Below are positions 61,252 to 64,000 of a stretch of DNA of 64,000 nt, in pieces (position 1 is the stretch's first letter; every line of letters starts with the position of its first letter). The position numbers and the translations under genes are program-made. The notes below the pieces were generated by a model. That model was not told where the DNA came from. It saw only the letters and a program-made list of their open reading frames with translations, and made no database searches. Origin of the DNA: Thermoplasmata archaeon (GTDB lineage: Archaea; Thermoplasmatota; Thermoplasmata; Methanomassiliicoccales; Methanomethylophilaceae); contig SUSY01000005.1 in NCBI GenBank assembly GCA_015063185.1, positions 1 to 64,000 on the forward strand. Direction: 5' to 3'.

Positions 61252-61917
61252 ATGGTGGATATCCTTGAGGCCGACCTCAGGAAGCTCTACGGCTATCCGG
61301 AGGACATGACGTACGAGCAATACGCCGAATCCAAAAGGAAGGAAGCGGAGGAACTCCTGGAGAATGGGGACATCGACGAAGCTGTCAAAGTACTCAGGTT
61401 ACTCTGTGACAGTGTCAAAGGTGACCAAGAGGCCAGTATGAGACTGGGTAACCTATACCGCGACGGCAGGTACGTCGCGAAGGACCCATGGATGGCCATG
61501 TTATACTACTGTGCCGCATTCTCCGAGGAGGGGGACAGGCTCAGCACACAGATCTGGGAGGCACTCTGCGGATTCAGGACGATGTTGTTGAACTCGAGAC
61601 CCATGGGAAGATTGGAACTCAATGAGCAGGATGCGGAATCCGCGTGCTGTTCCATGATGAAGGACTATCTTTGCAAAGGTAGCGTCAGCATGAGCAACGT
61701 CGACGATGACCCCAAGGAGTGTACCTTCTCCATGACCATATCCAAAGCCGATTACAAGAAGTACATCGGAAAGGAGAAACATGAGATGGCAGGTTCCCCG
61801 GACCCCAAATCCGTGACTCCCATGGATCTATGCAGATGCCCGTTCTGCAAATCACCTCTGATCTTCAGAAGGGACAGATCCCCAGAATGGGATCAGTTCG
61901 CTCAGAACGGTTTTTGA
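61252..61917 (+). CDS. Sel1-like/TPR protein with C-terminal zinc motif
   Basis: A 221-residue soluble protein. A Sel1-type repeat is visible (EASMRLGNLYRDGRYVAKDP, WMAMLYYCAAFSEEGD), preceded by a helical AEELLENGDIDEAVKVLRLL segment and followed by a Cys pair near the end (CRCPFCKSPLIF). It overlaps the local gene run with a four-base gap. Sel1 repeats organise protein complexes; a link to the aSelBL or PaaK proteins is possible only by position. Confidence 0.75.
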   Translation: MVDILEADLRKLYGYPEDMTYEQYAESKRKEAEELLENGDIDEAVKVLRLLCDSVKGDQEASMRLGNLYRDGRYVAKDPWMAMLYYCAAFSEEGDRLSTQIWEALCGFRTMLLNSRPMGRLELNEQDAESACCSMMKDYLCKGSVSMSNVDDDPKECTFSMTISKADYKKYIGKEKHEMAGSPDPKSVTPMDLCRCPFCKSPLIFRRDRSPEWDQFAQNGF

Positions 61918-61929
61918 ATCGATGAACAT

Positions 61930-61949
61930 CGATGGCCATACGGCCATCG
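61930..61949 (+). terminator. Hairpin after the Sel1-like gene
   Basis: CGATGGCC-ATAC-GGCCATCG (8 bp, 4-nt loop) 13 bases after the stop and before the promoter of the second PaaK gene. Confidence 0.6.
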
Positions 61950-61994
61950 TCAAACCCCAACCTATATATTAGGAACGTATATAGACCATATACC

Positions 61995-62011
61995 GTGCTA
62001 TATGATAGCAC
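61995..62011 (+). promoter_or_regulatory. Palindrome abutting the second PaaK start
   Basis: GTGCTAT-ATG-ATAGCAC lies directly before the ATG at 62012. TATA-like cctatatatta (about 61961-61970) and gtatatag (about 61977-61984) lie upstream. The palindrome would be at or just after the transcript start, fitting an operator or a leader hairpin that blocks the ribosome-binding region. Confidence 0.45.
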
Positions 62012-63331
62012 ATGACAAAGAGGGAGAAAATGGCTTTCTTTAACGAAGAGATCGAAACGATGCCCACGGATCAGCTCAAGGAGATGCAGCTCAAACTACT
62101 GCAGGAACTGGTCAAGAACACATACAGGGATTCCGGATTCTACAGAAAGAAGATGGATGATGCAGGTGTGAAACCCGAGGACATAAAGACACTCGACGAC
62201 ATCAGGAAGCTTCCCTTCATGAAGAAGACGGACCTCAGGGACAATTATCCCGACAAACTCTTCACAAGACCGTACGATGAATTGGTCAGAGTACATGTAT
62301 CCTCAGGTACCACAGGAAAACCCACCGTCGTAGGATACACTCAGAACGATCTCGATATGTGGGCCGAATCGCTCGGTCGCGGAATGATGTCCTTCGGTAT
62401 GAGCAACAAGGACATGCTCCAGAACAGTCATGGTTACGGCCTGTTCACAGGAGGTATCGGAGTACACGATGCCGCAACGAAAATTGGTGCCACAGTTCTC
62501 CCTACAAGTACCGGTAACACGAACCGTCAGATCGAACTCATGTGCGACCTCCCTGTCACCACCATCGCAGGTACCCCCTCTTACCTGTTCCACATCGCAG
62601 ACACCTGTGACCAGAAAGGAATCGATATCAAAAAGGACACCAAACTGAGAAAGGCCATCGCAGGCGGAGAGCCGTGGTCCGAATCCATGAGAGAGAAACT
62701 CCAAAAGAGGACCGGCATCAAGGTCTTCAACTGCTACGGAGCGAGCGAGTTCAACGGCCCCATGTTCCTCGAATGCGAGGAGCAGGCAGGATTCCACATC
62801 TGGGCGGATTTCACCCTCATCGAGATCCTCGACGAGAACGACGAACCAGTCAAGGAGGGAGAAAGAGGAGCTATCGTAGTCACGATGCTTCAGAAGGAGG
62901 CATTCCCACTCATCAGATACAAGATCGGTGACATATCGTCCTTAGTATGGGAGAAATGCAAGTGCGGAAGAACACATCCTCGCCTCCAGAGACTGTCCGG
63001 AAGGACTGATGACATGTTGGTCGTTCGCGGAATCAACGTGTTCCCATCTCAGATCGAGGCCGTCCTCGGAGAGATGCCTTTCCTCAGTCCATTCTACCAC
63101 CTGACCCTGGACAACGAGAACTACATGGACCGTCTTGTCATAGAGGCGGAGCTCAACGAGGAATCCCTCACCGAAGACATGGTGGAACTTGCGAAGATGA
63201 GTTCAGCACTCGACAGAAGACTGAAAGAAGTTCTCAACATCAAGGCCGAAGTGAAACTGGTCCTTCCGGGAACCCTCCAGAGATTCGAGGGAAAGGCCAA
63301 ACACGTCACGGACAACAGGAATTACGATTGA
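62012..63331 (+). CDS. Phenylacetate-CoA ligase-family enzyme 2
   Basis: A 439-residue PaaK-type ligase paralogous to the one at 58553-59851. P-loop VSSGTTGKPT (96-105), GGEPWSESMREKLQKRTGIK, YGASEFNGPMFLEC and GRTDDMLVVRGINVFPSQ are conserved, with FEGKAKHV at the C-terminus. An alternative ATG at 62030 has GGGAG four bases upstream. The two paralogues are separated by the ACT, aSelBL and Sel1-like genes, suggesting duplication with divergence in acid specificity; each has its own promoter. Confidence 0.92.
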   Translation: MTKREKMAFFNEEIETMPTDQLKEMQLKLLQELVKNTYRDSGFYRKKMDDAGVKPEDIKTLDDIRKLPFMKKTDLRDNYPDKLFTRPYDELVRVHVSSGTTGKPTVVGYTQNDLDMWAESLGRGMMSFGMSNKDMLQNSHGYGLFTGGIGVHDAATKIGATVLPTSTGNTNRQIELMCDLPVTTIAGTPSYLFHIADTCDQKGIDIKKDTKLRKAIAGGEPWSESMREKLQKRTGIKVFNCYGASEFNGPMFLECEEQAGFHIWADFTLIEILDENDEPVKEGERGAIVVTMLQKEAFPLIRYKIGDISSLVWEKCKCGRTHPRLQRLSGRTDDMLVVRGINVFPSQIEAVLGEMPFLSPFYHLTLDNENYMDRLVIEAELNEESLTEDMVELAKMSSALDRRLKEVLNIKAEVKLVLPGTLQRFEGKAKHVTDNRNYD

Positions 63332-63335
63332 ACAT

Positions 63336-63363
63336 GAACGGGGTGGTACGATCCGCCCCGTTC
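63336..63363 (+). terminator. Hairpin after the second PaaK gene
   Basis: GAACGGGGTGG / CCGCCCCGTTC (11 bp, one wobble, 6-nt loop) five bases after the stop, before the SRP RNA promoter. Confidence 0.65.
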
Positions 63364-63424
63364 AACCCCCTCCATAATCACATTTTCCGTAAGTATTCTT
63401 AAATATGGCGAAACCATCGTCCGT

Positions 63425-63738
63425 TCGTTGGGCTAGACCGGGATGCTTGGCGTATCCTTGTATACCGAAACCGTCAATACGCGGAGGTGACAGCCGGGGA
63501 CGGGGTCTATGGAAAGTGTAAGCCCACTGAGTGCCTATGAGATTCTGTCTTGCGAGGTCGGCGCCTGTATTCGAAACGGCCGGAGGGTCGTCAAGGATAC
63601 ACTAATCGCGGAAACCGGGTCAGGCCCTGACGGGAGCAGCCTTACCGTGAGCTACTGACGTTCGCAGGGAAGCGGAGTCGAGAAACGATGTGACCAACTT
63701 GCACTGGAAGTTGCTTCAACTCCGGTGGCTCAACACCC
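63425..63738 (+). ncRNA. ffs: Archaeal 7S signal recognition particle RNA
   Basis: About 314 nt with SRP RNA hallmarks. Helix 1 pairs GTTGGG (63427-63432) with CTCAAC (63729-63734). The conserved helix 8 motif GGTCAGGCCC-TGAC-GGGAGCAGCC is at 63618-63641, with a TGAC apical loop in place of the usual GGAA/GNAR. The 5' domain ggctagaccgggatgcttgg matches archaeal Alu-domain helices 2-4. A TATA box (ttcttaaatatgg, about 63396-63408) lies 25 bases before the start. It would bind SRP54 encoded at 26022-27374. Confidence 0.92.
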
Positions 63739-63770
63739 TTCTTAACATCCATGTTGTTACGAAAAGTCTG

Positions 63771-63989
63771 TCAATAGACCCTACCTTTCGTGATAAAGAA
63801 ACAACATTTGACGGTCAACCAGAAGAACATGGCCATCAGAGCGAAAAACTGCTGATACTCCATGTGATATATCGTCAGATACGCTACGATCGCGAGGACC
63901 ACGAACAGATACGTCAGAGACAACCAATTGCCCTTCTTGGCATCCTCGATTCCGCTGAAACCGATCGCTATCCCTGCAGATATGCTCAT
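63771..63989 (-). CDS. Small membrane protein (two helices)
   Basis: A 72-residue protein with two predicted transmembrane helices (about 22-40 and 47-66; WLSLTYLFVVLAIVAYLTIY and FFALMAMFFWLTVKCCFFIT). The N-terminus MSISAGIAIGFSGIEDAKKG may be a further amphipathic segment. No family is recognised. The window ends 11 bases beyond the start, so the promoter cannot be judged. Confidence 0.5.
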   Translation of the reverse strand: MSISAGIAIGFSGIEDAKKGNWLSLTYLFVVLAIVAYLTIYHMEYQQFFALMAMFFWLTVKCCFFITKGRVY

Positions 63990-64000
63990 GGAAAAGACGA

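Overview
The window is archaeal and most likely comes from a host-associated methanogen of the Methanomassiliicoccales (Thermoplasmata). This rests on an archaeal TATA-binding protein, SRP54 together with an archaeal 7S SRP RNA, a 20S-proteasome beta subunit, the termination ribonuclease aCPSF1, TrmY, HMG-CoA reductase, archaeal PheT, an MtaA/MtbA-type methyl-CoM methyltransferase, TATA-box promoters about 25 nt upstream of starts, and BspA-like surface repeats typical of gut methanogens. The order-level assignment is inference.

Layout. 1-8.2 kb is a decayed accessory region: a 22-bp tandem array, an AlbA_2/HATPase regulator, a transposase scrap, a truncated methyltransferase, a frameshifted Hdr-like iron-sulfur gene, a second decayed copy of the regulator's 3' end, an XRE-DUF3990 two-gene module, and an integrase remnant beside tRNA-Ala(CGC). 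8.2-18.4 kb holds a frameshifted acyltransferase, purB, a coiled-coil protein, azlCD, an acyl-CoA synthetase, tbp, and cysK-cysE. 18.5-25.9 kb holds an M18 aminopeptidase, a large anchored SGNH protein, a flavoprotein and a 956-residue leucine-rich-repeat surface protein.

26.0-32.5 kb is one compact rightward run: srp54-trmY-zinc ribbon-CoaD/NTPase fusion-FAD oxidase-etfB-etfA. EtfA carries a striking N-terminal Cys repeat. A leftward run (36.3-32.5 kb) holds a deoxyribosyltransferase-like protein, HMG-CoA reductase, pheT and a peroxiredoxin-like protein lacking its peroxidatic Cys. 36.3-39.5 kb has a TPR protein, rubrerythrin, a small Cys-rich protein, and broken TetR and feoAB genes.

39.5-42.8 kb is a plausible methylotrophy regulon: an MFS carrier, a bacterio-opsin-activator-type regulator and a methylcobamide:CoM methyltransferase, with the same perfect 12-bp palindrome CGAACATGTTCG upstream of both outer genes. 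42.9-45.6 kb holds aCPSF1 and psmB. 46.2-52.8 kb is a type IV pilus-like secretion locus (TadC-like, ATPase, zinc protein; two pilin-like proteins) around a U32 peptidase. 52.8-55.6 kb is an XRE-cupin regulator/acyl-CoA synthetase/flavoprotein operon with a likely operator.

58.5-63.3 kb has two phenylacetate-CoA ligase paralogues flanking a double-ACT protein, a SelB-like factor with a degenerate G domain and a Sel1-like protein. The window closes with the SRP RNA gene and a small membrane protein. At least five genes are disrupted by apparent single-base shifts or truncation, two of them at five-base G/C runs, so sequencing or assembly error must be excluded before calling all of them pseudogenes.
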